This document shows positions 11,637 through 22,771 of a stretch of DNA of 64,000 nucleotides, piece by piece. This DNA comes from Corbicula japonica (taxonomy: Eukaryota; Mollusca; Bivalvia; Venerida; Cyrenidae): assembly GCA_038501625.1 (NCBI GenBank), contig JAZAYU010000010.1, positions 10,813,604 to 10,877,603 of the forward strand, in the 5' to 3' direction. The position numbers were made by a program, and so were the translations under genes. Within the stretch, counting starts at the first letter, position 1, and every line of letters begins with the position of its first letter. Below the pieces are notes generated by a model, which was not told where the DNA came from, made no database searches, and saw only the letters and a list, made by a program, of their open reading frames with translations.

Positions 11637-12178
11637 TATGTATACAAATGTCTTTATTCATTGGGATTTTTTGTCCATTGATATCAATTAAAACAGAAAC
11701 ATGCGACCACGGTAGACAAAACTCAAATAGCACATTTTACATTAGTAAATTCTTACACCTGATTAGACAGCGGAAAAGAAAACCAGGTTAGACATGTTCT
11801 GAAATCTACTGTACGTAGATGAATAATAAAATTCGATTTTATTAGACCTCGCAGAACTTTGCATTTACCATTACTACATATGAAGAGGTTCATTCAACAC
11901 GAGCCTGTATGTTCTTTTGCTTTTAAATTTCATTTCGATCTTTGTACGCCGAAAAGGATCTTGTATTTTTCCATTATATTAAATGCATATAAACATGTTT
12001 ATTCAAACAGAGCTTCGATATTTTAACAGTGTCTTTCAATGTTCCTTTTTCTATTTAAAGAGTAAATTAGTTTGAGCTGAATTCAATTTTGAACATCAGT
12101 TAAAAGTTAAAGGTAGTGTGACTCATATTTTATTTGTTCCGAATAATTTACACTTCTGACCTTATGCATTCATAAATG

Positions 12179-12423
12179 GGGGGCACCACGGGAAAAGGAA
12201 CCTTCGGTCATATTTTGTGACAGTTTAGTTGTTACTATATTTAGAAAGAACTTACAACTATCTTTAAATTTCTCATAGCTATCAATTGATTTTTCACACA
12301 TTTTGACAATAAAATGATATTTTTATCGCGAAATGCATAATAATCAATGTCTTTCAACTTTATGACGTCATTTCAAGGATTGACGTCAACTATCCGAAGG
12401 TACCTTTTCCCGTGACGCGACCC
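12179..12423 (+). mobile_element. M1 MITE, best-preserved copy
   Basis: Left end GGGGCACCACGGGAAAAGG; right end CCTTTTCCCGTGACGCGACC, its inverse. Length about 245 bp with no ORF. The right half carries TGACGTCATTTCAAGG and a second TGACGTCA-like word (TTGACGTCAA), both similar to cAMP-response-element cores. Other copies are at 3192, 7992, 22060, 27176 and 55276. Confidence 0.85.
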
Positions 12424-13074
12424 AAATAGAATAAGCCTTTTCAGACGAACACACTTATTGAAGGACCTTCTGTTATTAAATATCAATAAAAAAAGAGAAA
12501 AATATCTCAGTTTCAGATGAAACAATAGCTCAACCACAAAACTCCCTTAAAGTTTTAATTAAAAATTACATCCAAATGCAAAAAAAAACTAAACGACACA
12601 GAACATTGTTTTAAATTATTACATAAATAATGTGATACTGACAACAATAGGCTAAGCTTGTTTTTTTTGTCCAATAATTTTTAAAACTTATTAAATATGT
12701 GTAAAACTGATGTTTTGCCTTGAGTTTCCTGGCCGCGAAAATATTTAACAAATGAATATTTTTTTATATTTTTCTCTTCATGTCTGAAAGTTCTTTAAAG
12801 GGACAAATATAGTACTTTTCTTGACACCGCTAGATTACTTACAATGCAGCTGGCTAAAGAGTCAGCGTATTGCCAGTATCTCCATTATGGACAGTCCGGA
12901 TGCTTAACATGTACCTAAATTAAAAAGTGGATTTTACGACTTGAGTCGTGTACTCTTATCTCGATTAATTTGAATAAATGAAATTAGCACTTTGTCAGTG
13001 ATAATATTTTTGTGTAATTTATTGAATGAATGGACACGCTTGTAGCCTTGTGTTTAGCCTTGTTTGCTGTTTAG
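12424..13074. other. AT-rich non-coding stretch
   Basis: No exon or repeat copy recognised, apart from ordinary A/T homopolymer runs. Confidence 0.35.
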
Positions 13075-13107
13075 TTTTCTCGCCATCGTTGTAATACATT
13101 GGCGACA
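13075..13107 (+). CDS. Very tentative 33-bp exon, hydrophobic
   Basis: The acceptor tract TTGTTTGCTGTTTAG is followed by T TTT CTC GCC ATC GTT GTA ATA CAT TGG CGA CA, which reads FLAIVVIHWR, then GTTAGG. Its end phase (2 nt) fits the exon candidate at 14229. The donor is weak and the exon tiny, so it may be chance. Confidence 0.15.
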
Positions 13108-13955
13108 GTTAGGGTCATGCCGTATCAGTTAACTTAACGTCAGATAAATATTTCGAGAAACATTTAGTCGAATAAAGTATAAAATGATCTAAAACGGCTA
13201 ATCTCTGGTTCTACAATATAATATGTAGTTGACCAAATACATACACCCAAAATTAAAGTAGGTCATAAGGTATTGAGCTTTAACAAGGTAATTATTAATT
13301 GACATTCTGATGTACTGATTAATTACAACAACGATCTGATACTATTAGGGAAATTGTCTTCCTAGTTTGCTTGGGAAAAAAACAACATTCTTAAGTGTCA
13401 GATCTATGTCATGTGTACTGAAATAGAAAACAATTCATTTATTTTAGTTTAATCTCTTATAAGAAATCAACTGATGCTGTATGATAGTATAATTGGTCAA
13501 CTATGGAATGTAATTGAGAAAATCATAGGTCGTGGAAAGAATCAATGAACTTATGAGGTCATAACAAGACATTATCTCAGTGTTTGCACCTGCTTTGTAT
13601 ATTTTATTCATTGAAACTTGGCATGTAGTGTATAACGGTAACTGGTTACTATGATATTCATAAATTGCGGCACATATATTGACAACTCGAGACAAGTTAC
13701 AGCATCGGAAATAAATGACAAGGTTTACTATGGTTTAATTTATCCTACAATGACCTTAAATGAACTGAAATATAGTTGAATTTAAATAAACTTAAACAAA
13801 ATCACACATAAATCTAAAGGGTTCAAAGTTTTACAAGTTCGACAACTTGATAAATTTTACTATTATAATTAAAAAAAGTTTAATGAATTTTACTGTATAA
13901 TGTATCTTACTATGGTCTCTGGACAGTAAATAAATATGAATTCCTGCCTATGAAA

Positions 13956-14040
13956 GGCTCAATAATAACGAGCCTGCATTATTTTCATAATTGACGTGTT
14001 CTATTGCTTACAAGACGAGTTCCCTTTTTCATCTATTTTA
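13956..14040 (+). repeat. R2 tail copy
   Basis: Contains AACGAGCCTGCATTATTTTC, a GACGTGTTCTATTGCTTAC block and TTCCCTTTTTCATCTATTTT, the conserved order of the R2 tail. Other copies: 23206, 24160, 24740, 53880 (plus) and about 31720, 52600 (minus). Confidence 0.6.
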
Positions 14041-14228
14041 ATGAACTGAAAATAGTTAAATAAAAACAGTTAAAAAAAAGAAAAAAATACATGCATCTAA
14101 ACGTCTTCTCAAACTCGTTTATTTTTTAATTATTTATTGTTGAAAGTGTAAAAGTATCTGTGTTTAATTTTCTTGAATTATTCGTTCAAAGCATAAAGAG
14201 GTTGTTAGCAACTTGACTTGTGGTCTAG

Positions 14229-14277
14229 CAGCCATGATTTTATAGCACCAAGTGACTACACGTATGCCTTTTTGGAG
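14229..14277 (+). CDS. Candidate exon 1 of the plus-strand exon chain
   Basis: Acceptor GACTTGTGGTCTAG, then 49 nt, then donor GGAG|GTAAAA. The single open frame (one leading nucleotide) reads SHDFIAPSDYTYAFLE and ends in phase 0. The next compatible exon, 22297-22414, starts in phase 0. Between them the LINE at 14.5-18.7 kb lies in reverse orientation, as expected for an insertion tolerated in an intron. No protein family recognised. Its small size means chance cannot be excluded. Confidence 0.3.
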
Positions 14278-14616
14278 GTAAAAGAAACACTCTTTACACG
14301 ACAAGTTGTTCATCTAAAACGCGGCCAACCGAAACCGCATAGATGTCCTCAGGTAAAATGAAATTTTTAAATTGGTTCCTCAACATGAATTCTTATGTTA
14401 TACAATGCAAAATTGAAATACAAAACGGCTCTTTGTTAAAGTGATGCCTTCTAAACTTATTATTGTTAGTGATGTATTGGTTACTTTATGAAAATAATAA
14501 CATTATTATCAAGTTTCAAAGTTTCAAATTTATTGGCAATATCGGTAAATTGTTGCCTTTGGCCATTTACAACATCATAAATATGGCAAAGACAAGATAC
14601 AGTTTACAAATAGTAA

Positions 14617-14870
14617 ACATGGCATATTCAACATACAATACAAGAGTACATGCAGACAGTATACACGAAACAACAAAAAATAAGAAACAGTTATACCTAG
14701 TGATCGCAAATTGAATACACCGTCAAACATTTACTATTCTTAATGGTTACATATACAATGTAATAATACATACATGCAGGTAGCATACAAGACAAGAAAA
14801 AAAGTTATATCTGAAGGGTAATTGATCTCAAATTGAATGCATCCTTCAAAAATTTACTAATTTTAATTAT
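14617..14870 (-). repeat. About 125-bp tandem duplication at the LINE ORF2 3' end
   Basis: Compare 14617-14740 with 14745-14870: both hold, in order, ATACA...ACATGCAG..AG, a GACAAGA/GAAACAACA block, AGTTATAYCT, TCAAATTGAATRCA and ATTTACTA-TTYTTAAT. The second unit covers the ORF2 stop at 14805, so the 3' UTR contains a decayed extra copy of the ORF2 C-terminal coding DNA. Confidence 0.6.
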
Positions 14871-17800
14871 TACATTTTTACGTTTAGAAGACATAAGATA
14901 TGTGAATTTTGACAATGAAGGCCATGAACAGTTCCCAAGATGTTCATTTCTAATCACTGAATAATATGGACAGCACAGTAAAAAATGATATTCCGATTCA
15001 ACAGCGTTTTGATTACACAATTTACATTTACGATTTTCTCTTAAAATGTTGTTATATCTACCAGTTTCAATCTCCAGATTATGGGAACTCAATCTAAATT
15101 GTGTATAAAGTTTTCTTAATTTATCTGACTTCAAAATACATAAGTAGTCTTCGAATATAAATGTAGTTTTAAATTTGTTATAATATTCTAATTTAGGCAT
15201 CGAGTTTAAAGACTCTGACCAGGTTTGTATGAATTGGTCTCTAATTCGTTGTTTAATAGACGGAAAGTAATTAGCATTTGCATTAAAGTCAACTCTTAAA
15301 AATTGGAATCCTAATTTATCTAGAAAAATCTTCATAGTATTAGCCCAATTTTTCCTGTTACTACTATTACATTGTTCTGAGTAAAAATAATGAATTGGCG
15401 AGTTAACATGTTTGTTAATTTTAAGCCAAAATTTAACTGCACGTTCTTTGCTTATAACAGATAGGGGAAACCTTCCAAGTTCACCAAAGATTGCTAAATT
15501 AGGTGTTTGTTGCTTGACTCCTAGTAAGTGTTTACAAAAACGGATGTGTAATTTATCAAGTTCTTTAAAATCATATGCACCAAAAATTTCTGATCCATAC
15601 AGTAAGATCGGAACTACCATTCTATCAAAAAGATAAAATTTTGTTTTAATATCAATTTCAATTTTATCAAATATTAACAACAGATTATGGTATGCTTTTA
15701 ATGCCTGTTCTGCAAGCGCAGTAACAGCGTGAGATAAATTACCTGTATAATGAAATTTGACACCTAGATATGTAAATGTATCCACTTTTTCGATTTTAAT
15801 ACCATTAACAAAAATATCCTCATGGTTTACCCCCCTTCGTCTTTTTTCAAAAACACATACCTTCGTTTTATTAACATTAATTTTTAATCCCCATTTCTCA
15901 GAATAAATACAAAGATTATCGACCTGTAGTTGTAGGCTGCTAGGATCAGTGGTAAATAAAACAATATCATCAGCAAACAAAATCAAATACATTGATAACA
16001 TATTAAGGTCATTTTCAGTAAGAGCATTAAAATCGATACATTTTGTTATATCATTTATGAATAAAATAATTAATAGAGGGGATAAAGGCTCACCTTGTTT
16101 TACCCCAAGTGAGACATCAAAGAACTCAGACATAATTGGTTTTGGTCCTATCTTAACACATGCTTTAACGTTGGTATATATACTTTTGATCATATTGACC
16201 ATTTTACAACTAATACCTGATTCAATAAGTTTCACCCAAAGGGCATCCCTAATAACGGTATCAAAAGCCCTCTCATAATCAATGAATATACACCAAAGCT
16301 TTGAATTACTTGATAAAACCTTTTGTATAATCGAATGCAAAATAAAAATAGCATCAGAGGTAGATCGACGATCTCTAAAACCGAACTGGGAATCAGTAAA
16401 AATGTTTTCGTTTTCACACCAAGAATTTATTCTGTTTCTTAACATCAATGAAAATATTTTTGAAATAACATTAATAATAGTGATACCTCTGTAATTAGCT
16501 GGGTTCTCTTTATTACCCTTTTTGTATATTGGAACGATGAAACCTTTACTCCAAGACTCCGGATAACAACCTGTTTCAAAAATTCGATTAAAAATCAAGC
16601 ACAGATAAGGACTGATAAAATCTTTTGCATCAATAAAAAAATCTGCGACATTATTATTCAAGTCACAACTTTTGTTTCTTTTTAGAGAAGAAATTGTTTT
16701 CTCGATCTCCTCGATACTAAAGGGTGCATCTAATTGATCAACATACAAAGTGCCTTCACGCTCAGGAACAAAAGTGTCAGCATCAAATTGAATATGTGGA
16801 GTATTTGATATATTTTCAAAATAATTATTAAATTCATGTATATTTATATTATTCAAACTTTTATCTTTCCTTTTATCGAATTTTTTGATGTACTTCCAAA
16901 ATTTTCGCGGCGACTTGTGACTCATATCAGATAGTTTATTTTTTTCATTCGAATTATATATAAATTTAGCTTTCCGCTTAGTTTTGACAAAGTTACTACG
17001 AGAAGATAAAAATAGCAATTTATTTTCATCATTTGGTGTCTTACCTTAAATCCGTTTCCGCTCAATAAACAAACGTTTTGCCTCGCGACAATCACTGTTA
17101 AACCACGGCGCCGACCTTTTGCGTTTCTGCTGTTCGATACAAACAGTCTTACCAAAACATTGAAAAGATACATCATAGATTAGTTCTGACAAAGAATCAA
17201 TAAAAACATCATTTGAAAATTCATTATTCTCTAACTTTTGAACAAGATTATCAAAGTCTGGCTTTTTAGAATGTAAAGTGTTTTGGAACTGTGTATTATC
17301 ATTTGAATTCCAAAATAGCCTTTCACATTTCGATTTTTCATTCATAAAAGTTAATTTATTTTTCGCAACATAATTAAATGCAAAAGTGATTGGTGCGTGA
17401 TCTGAAAATTCCGTTATATCATGAATACACAAAGAGCTCAACTTTGAGAAGTTACTATAATTTGTAATCAGATAATCAACGGTACTTGATACAGGTTTAT
17501 TTCGATACAGTCAATGAAACGTACATTTACCGTTTTCTAACCTGCCATTGCAAATATTTAACGAATTTTCTTTAAGCAAGCCTAACAATTTTAGGCCATA
17601 CCGATTAATCATTTTATCATCATTTTTTCGTGGGGGGATATCAAATGGCACATCATCCGGCATGAATATGTAACGGTCTAGGTGTATGTTTTCAATAGAG
17701 TCTGATCTATCACCTGTCCTGGAATTCAGGTCACCCGTTAAATAAACATGTCCGAGATCATTGTACCGACGAATATCATTATTTAAAATTTCAAAGAAAT

Positions 17801-18215
17801 CATAATCAAACAGCTGGGAATTCACATTCTTATACACATTTGAATCCTCTGGAGGAATATAGCATGTGCACCAGTATAGATCATTTTCAGCACCAATCAT
17901 TTCTTTTTTAATTTTAAACCACACTATACCATTTAGGTTTAAATTGACTAATTCAATGAAATTTGACAACACTTGTTTGTAATAAATAATTACACCACCG
18001 CTATTACGTTTCGCCGCACTGTTACAATTAGGGCGATGACACTGAAAATATTCATAACCATCAATATGCAGATTAGTTGTTTTACAGTGCCAGGTTTCTG
18101 AGAATAAAAGAATATCAAAATCAGAGACAAAGTTTATAAATTCATCGTCACTAAGTTTCGATCGAATACCCTGCACATTCCACAGAAGGAAAGACAACTG
18201 TTTCTGATCATATTC
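14805..18215 (-). pseudogene. LINE ORF2: APE endonuclease and reverse transcriptase, two nonsense codons
   Basis: Counting from the TTG at 18197, the first 270 or so residues are an apurinic-like endonuclease with LLWNVQG, ILLFSETW (catalytic E), YLTGDLNSR and EFSDHAPI (catalytic SDH). The reverse transcriptase follows, with PANYRGITI, FIDYERAFDTV (about 16255-16290), GVKQGEPLSPLL (about 16075-16110) and LFADDIVLF (about 15960-15985, catalytic DD). Near the C-terminus a CKLCNQNAVESEYHF knuckle with following C residues matches the Cys/His motif of many LINE ORF2s. In-frame TGA (17511-17513) and TAA (17046-17048) interrupt it, the first between endonuclease motifs, so this copy cannot make a full protein. 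All three pieces share one frame. Its job in an intact element is target nicking and target-primed reverse transcription. Confidence 0.92.
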
Positions 18216-18671
18216 CTAACCTGATGACTCCATGTTACTCACAGGGCGTGTCCTAGTATTCTCAGGGGGTGGGATGACAACATGCTCCAGTTCTCTGATC
18301 GGAAGGGATTTCACAGTATACATGCGATTATCAATGAAAAGACGATCTCTGTCTAAAACGGCCTGTTTTTTAATATGCCTGGCTTTTAACATCCAAGGAA
18401 TTAACAATTTTCTCCTCTCTTGAATAGATTTAGGATACTGGTCATTTACACCAATAGAAATAGAGTCTTTGTTATCCAGAGCTGATTTCTTCACTTGTTC
18501 CCTTACTGGTGGATCATGAAATTTAGCAACAATGGGACGTTTTTTACCTTGCAAGTGAAATTTGTTATGCTTTTGTAATGCAAATGTTTTTAATAGTATA
18601 CAGTATGACAATAAATAGAGAATCAAACCTTCAGAAAACATTTCTCCATAGCCAAGAGGGAGAAAGTGCAT
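18216..18671 (-). pseudogene. LINE ORF1 C-terminal fragment (L1-like RNA-binding domain)
   Basis: After an unrelated-looking first 45 or so residues, the frame reads GKKRPIVAKFHDPPVREQV, then SIGVNDQYPKSIQERRK, LIPWMLKARHIKKQAVLDR and DRLFIDNRMY. This is the layout of the C-terminal domain of L1-type ORF1 proteins (RPxxxxF ... FPxxIxxxRxxL...A.....A...yDkLxxxxxxY). The coiled coil and RRM are missing, consistent with 5' truncation around 18560. It ends in TAG at 18216-18218, and ORF2 continues in the same frame straight after, suggesting stop-and-reinitiate or readthrough expression in the parent element. Confidence 0.75.
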
Positions 18672-18720
18672 TGTTATATATTATCAATTTTGAAAAACAA
18701 TAACAACAACAAAAACATAC

Positions 18721-20337
18721 ATACTAAAAAATAAACATAAACAAAGAATTTCAAAAGAACCGGTTAGGTGGTTACCATCTTGGCCAGGTAAAAGGGTACA
18801 TGATTAGCAAACTAGACGAGCATATTGTTTTTTGTTGTTGTTTGTTTTTCAATAGCACAAGTAGTACAACTGAACTACTTCGTACATTAAAATGAAAAGA
18901 AAATAATGATTTAGTTTCACAATGATTACTATATACTTTGTGTTTAACGGACTGTACTTTATTGATTGCTGAAAGCTTTAACAGATCTTAAAGCACTGTG
19001 GTACAAAGAGGACACACGCACTCCACGAACTATAAAAATATCAGAGAACTGATTATTAGATTATTAGATTAGCATGATAACATTGTTATGAATGAAAGAA
19101 ACTATAGGTTGAAAAGGGGTAACAAAAATGACTATTTCATTCCTTAATTAACGTGTTATAATTTATGATTTTTCGGATAGTTTTACTGTATTGTGGACAA
19201 CCAACTGAGAATACCACCGACTAAGTATTTTTGTAACAGATTGAATGTCAAATATAAATATTTTTGTTAAATTTGCGGCAAAGGTAATCACCAGAAAACA
19301 CAACAAAGTCTCTCCACACATCTCAATGATAAAGAAAACTAAAAAAAATACGATTGAGATAAACTCAATAAAAGGTGAGTTACTCGTAAAGTTCTTTCCA
19401 ACAATGTTAAGCCTTTCAAATCAATGTTATTGACTGCGTTTATAAATAAACGTATAAACAATAAACTACAGTGAGATCAGTTTTTCTATTCATTGTTGTG
19501 ACATACAAGTACATCGTGTAACGCGTTAGATACAACTCTGCAAACCGTCAGTTTATAACGATATTTAGTTTATTGTATGAATCTATCTCCTGTTGTACAC
19601 CATAATATGATTTGATTTGCTCGTAAATTTATTAGTTCAGGACATGACAGATAATCTCGTGAAACTAAAATATAGAAACACACGTGGATTCACGGGCATG
19701 TAGATTGCAATGCGTTTGCCAAGAAATATACTTTTGTATTTTGGTAAAGCAAGTTTGTCTATTATTCTTTAGTCACCACGCTGACCCGACCTAAAGTTGA
19801 ACATTTTGCCTCGATATTATCAAGATTCTCTAGAGGTTTATAAGCCGAAACACAAAGTGAAAATAAAAGTTAAAAATACATGCTCATTAATCCGTCTTCA
19901 AATTTAAACTACAACACAAAAATGTGTAAGCAAAATTGTGTATGTGTTTTTATGTTATAGTTGTAATTGAAATATTACTATTTTAACACTTCAATAGACC
20001 TTGACAAATAAACGTTAAGTAGTGATTTCATTATTTGTTTAGTGATCAAAAATTTATAGAACATTGCTTTCATATAAAAAAGTATGATACATCAGAGTAC
20101 ACTTTGTGATCATTTTGGCTCAAACATATCAGTGGTTATTGAGGTGATATTCTGTTCAGTGCAAACAGTAAAATGCTTTGCTCACTAGATTTCTTAACAG
20201 ATGGTCACCACAGATGCACTTGTTTGTTGTTGCTTTTTCACAGATGTTATGCTACGATGCACTTCTTGATTCAATCAACACAAATAACAGGTTCAAAGTA
20301 AAAGTAAAATATTTGATATAGAACAGATTTAAATAAA
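18721..20337. other. AT-rich non-coding stretch
   Basis: Apart from a short possible R1 scrap near 19275-19320 (CACCAGAAAACACAACAAAG then CTCTCCACAC), nothing is recognisable. Confidence 0.35.
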
Positions 20338-20710
20338 AAGTGAAATATTCATATCAGGAATCGCCACACTCACAAAACACAGCCTCCCCACGCAGCGTAA
20401 AAGAAGAGAGGTAAAGACAGCATGTTGTTATAAGTATATCAATTCAAATAAAACGCCACAAACAATTAACGACATAGAGACCATTTGGGGTTACCGCCTT
20501 GGAACGATCAGTGGCAAAACAAATTGCCACAGGGGATTTAAACCAGGTTCTAGGGTGCACCAACCTTACACTTGCCCCAACAGGTTTTCATAATAACAAA
20601 CAAGTACAAGTTGTCTTGGTGAAATAACTCCCACTCACCCACCAACTTAACAATGTTGCATGCATAAGCACACAAACATATAAAACATAAGAAGCTTATA
20701 GCATTGCAAA
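20338..20710 (-). repeat. R1 repeat copy, long
   Basis: Fixed end AAGTGAAATATTCATATCAG at 20338. It then runs through all R1 landmarks to ACTCACCCACCAACTTAACA and GTTGCATGCATAAGCACACA, stopping near GCATTGCAAAA. This far end matches the part of the 36-kb element that joins its RT-related frame, so the copy reaches almost into the RT coding region. Confidence 0.9.
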
Positions 20711-20797
20711 AATGTTAAGTTTGATACAATGTGATTGCAATCAATCTGACTCGTTTCAAAAGCGCAACTAAAACAATTATTCTATAATATACATGTA

Positions 20798-21676
20798 CAG
20801 TCCACACTCGTTGTGTCAAACTCGCTTAAGTCGAAACATCGGTTATCTCGAATTAATTTCTCGGTCCCGTCAAAATTTGTTCTTTTTACATATAATATTA
20901 CGCCGTTTAAGTCGAATTCGACTTACACAATGTTTTGATAAGTCGAACTTAATGTTAAACCCGCCGGCTCAATTATGCTATGTAAAGACATCGGATAAGT
21001 CGAAGTGTGAAAATCGACGCGGTCGAACAATGCGCGCGTTATCATCAAAGTGATAGCTTGTCAGGTGGGCAAACTGTTATGATTATTTAATTATCAATAA
21101 TGATTGTGTGTTTTGTAAAATGTTCACTCAATTAATGCATTTATGCATTTAGATATTTTTAATGGCAATTAAAGACAAACAGCGATTAATTACGACCATC
21201 GTGCCCTTAAAATATGCAAGCATCCCTTTACGAAAACACGTGCAAAAATGACTGATCCAAATGTAGTCAATTCTCCTCAACAAAAAGAGGCACAAAAAGA
21301 ACGCTCAAAGAGAAAGATTATGAAACAATGTATGCGGTAATCATGGAAGTCAAGCGCGAGAACATTGATTATTTAATTTAATGATGACGATGATACTTAG
21401 CCTATGTACATGTACATGTAATAAATAAAATCAATTTCATAATTTGTTTCATTGTTTTGTTTTGATATATACAAACAATGTTTGGTTTAAATGTTATCAG
21501 AATAATGCATTGAGATGTTATGTTGATTTTAGACATACACACGCATATTCATGATAGATAAGAAGCATATACGGTATACTATACGTTCATTGGCGTCAAT
21601 TCGGATGTGTCGAACTTCGGATAACTCGAATTAAAATCGACGGTCCCGGCGAGTTCGACACAACGAGTGTGGACTG
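20798..21676. mobile_element. pogo/Tigger-like DNA transposon, non-autonomous
   Basis: CAGTCCACACTCGTTGTGTC at 20798 is mirrored by GACACAACGAGTGTGGACTG ending 21676, both flanked by TA. Subterminal DNA is dense in AAGTCGAA / ACTCGAA / TCGAACT words (about 20820-21030 and 21600-21655), typical of subterminal binding sites in this group. The 879 bp contain no long transposase frame; the 86-codon frame at 20793-21053 only reads through the subterminal repeats. Confidence 0.85.
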
Positions 21677-21791
21677 TATATATTATTAAACCATGTATGT
21701 TATTTAAGAAAAGAAACACTCGGATGAATCATTTTTTTAAGAATGCATCTGTGAAAGAATTTTTGACATAAGAATCTAATTTATCAAAACA

Positions 21792-21960
21792 GTGAAATAT
21801 GCATATCAGGAATCGCCACACTCACAAAACACAGCCTCCCCACGCAGCGAAAAAAGAAGAGAGGAAGAGAGAGAATGTTTGTTAAAAGTATGTCAAATAA
21901 AAAAGACGCAACAAACAATTAACGAAAAAGAGAACCCTTGGGGTTACCGCCTTGGAACGG
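21792..21960 (-). repeat. R1 repeat copy, strongly 5'-truncated
   Basis: Starts GTGAAATATGCATATCAGGA and loses homology just after GGTTACCGCCTTGGAACGGT. About 169 bp remain. Confidence 0.85.
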
Positions 21961-22059
21961 TCAAAGTTCGAATTGCGAAAGTTGAAACGTTGTATCACTT
22001 TAGTGACATTCTTTAAATTGCCGCTGATCGTATCAAGGGGGTACCAAGATTTGATGCAA

Positions 22060-22277
22060 GTCAAGGGAAAATGAGCTTCCGGTAATAATTTCTGCCATTT
22101 AAGTTGTTACTATATTGGCAAAGAACTAACAATTGTCTATTATTTTCTTATAATTACTTGTGATGTTTTTTGACATTTTTACCGAGAAATGCATAATAAG
22201 TAATGTCGTCTGCTTAATTTTATGACGTCATTTCAAGATTCGACGTCACTGTCCAAAGGCACCTTTTTCTGCGCCCC
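22060..22277 (+). mobile_element. M1 MITE copy, left end decayed
   Basis: Holds TTGTTACTATATTGGCAAAG, ACCGAGAAATGCATAATAAG, TATGACGTCATTTCAAG and the right end GGCACCTTTTTCTGCGCCCC. Its right end lies 20 bp upstream of the candidate exon at 22297. Confidence 0.7.
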
Positions 22278-22296
22278 ATGTAATTTGTTTTGTCAG

Positions 22297-22414
22297 TTTA
22301 GTCGCCGTATTGTCAGTGATGTACTTGAAATGTCTCACCGTTATGATGCTTGTAACAACGCATGTGAATACTCACAACAATTTCTTAAAGATTCAACAGA
22401 CTTCTGGGCTGAAG
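22297..22414 (+). CDS. Candidate exon 2 of the plus-strand exon chain
   Basis: Acceptor TTTGTTTTGTCAG. The frame opens in phase 0 and reads FSRRIVSDVLEMSHRYD, then ACNNACEYSQQFLKDSTDFW, ending AEG with one nucleotide before GTTATA. The composition (charged, Cys, aromatic) is protein-like and GC is above background. The donor overlaps the first bases of the foldback at 22412, so either the foldback supplies the splice donor or it interrupts a longer exon: after the foldback, the frame resumes AQNMLFHYEIAVSH if GGGC is taken as the target duplication. Family unknown. Confidence 0.35.
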
Positions 22415-22547
22415 GTTATAAAGCTGAGATTGGAAAGCAGTCTCAAATCTCAAGCATCTGATTGGCTGAAATGGCGACTGGTCGCCATTTTAGCCAATCA
22501 GATGCTTGAGATTTGAGACTGGTTTCCATGCTCAGCTTTATAACCTT
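22412..22547. repeat. 136-bp foldback palindrome (CAGTCTCAAATCTCAAG family)
   Basis: AAGGTTATAAAGCTGAG...CAGTCTCAAATCTCAAGCAT and CTGATTGGCTGAAATGG meet at the centre GGCGACTGGTCGCC and are mirrored back to TAACCTT at 22547. Arms are about 65 bp with few mismatches. Each arm contains a CCAAT-type box. Possible 4-bp target duplication GGGC on both sides. Confidence 0.9.
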
Positions 22548-22694
22548 GGGCACAGAACATGCTATTCCACTATGAAATCGCAGTTTCACACTGATGAAGA
22601 AGATGCCAATTTTTAATATGACATCATGTGAATTGTGCCAATAAAAGTCAGCGCTGTATTCAAGTACACTAGCTTGCAGAAGGTTATTACTTAC

Positions 22695-22771
22695 CATTTC
22701 TTTTAAGCACGGAAAGTAATTATCACACAGTCTTTGATCTCTTCCGACTCCACATAAATAGACACCAGTGA
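22695..22771 (-). CDS. Possible small minus-strand exon, unrecognised
   Basis: On the minus strand ATGTCTTTGCAG precedes, and GAAATG|GTAAGTAA follows, a 77-bp segment whose open frame reads TGVYLCGVGRDQRLCDNY and FPCLKEM. Both splice sites look good, but the frame is open well beyond both of them, so the boundaries are not forced, and no partner exon was found. Confidence 0.2.

Larger units (their letters stand above)
14505..18720 (-). mobile_element. Non-LTR (LINE) retrotransposon, 5'-truncated
   Basis: A minus-strand element containing the end of ORF1, an APE/RT ORF2, a 3' UTR of about 290 bp and a tandem-repeat tail TTTGAAACTTTGAAACTT (14510-14535) in place of poly(A), next to CCAATAAA. 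Three frame segments of ORF2 share one frame with only two internal stops, so it is fairly young. The 5' limit is uncertain, between about 18560 and 18720. The APE plus RT architecture is that of the L1/CR1/Jockey side of non-LTR elements; I do not assign a clade. Confidence 0.9.

Noticed and set aside
14463..14714. 83-codon plus-strand frame
   Set aside because: Lies antisense to the LINE 3' UTR and its tandem tail.
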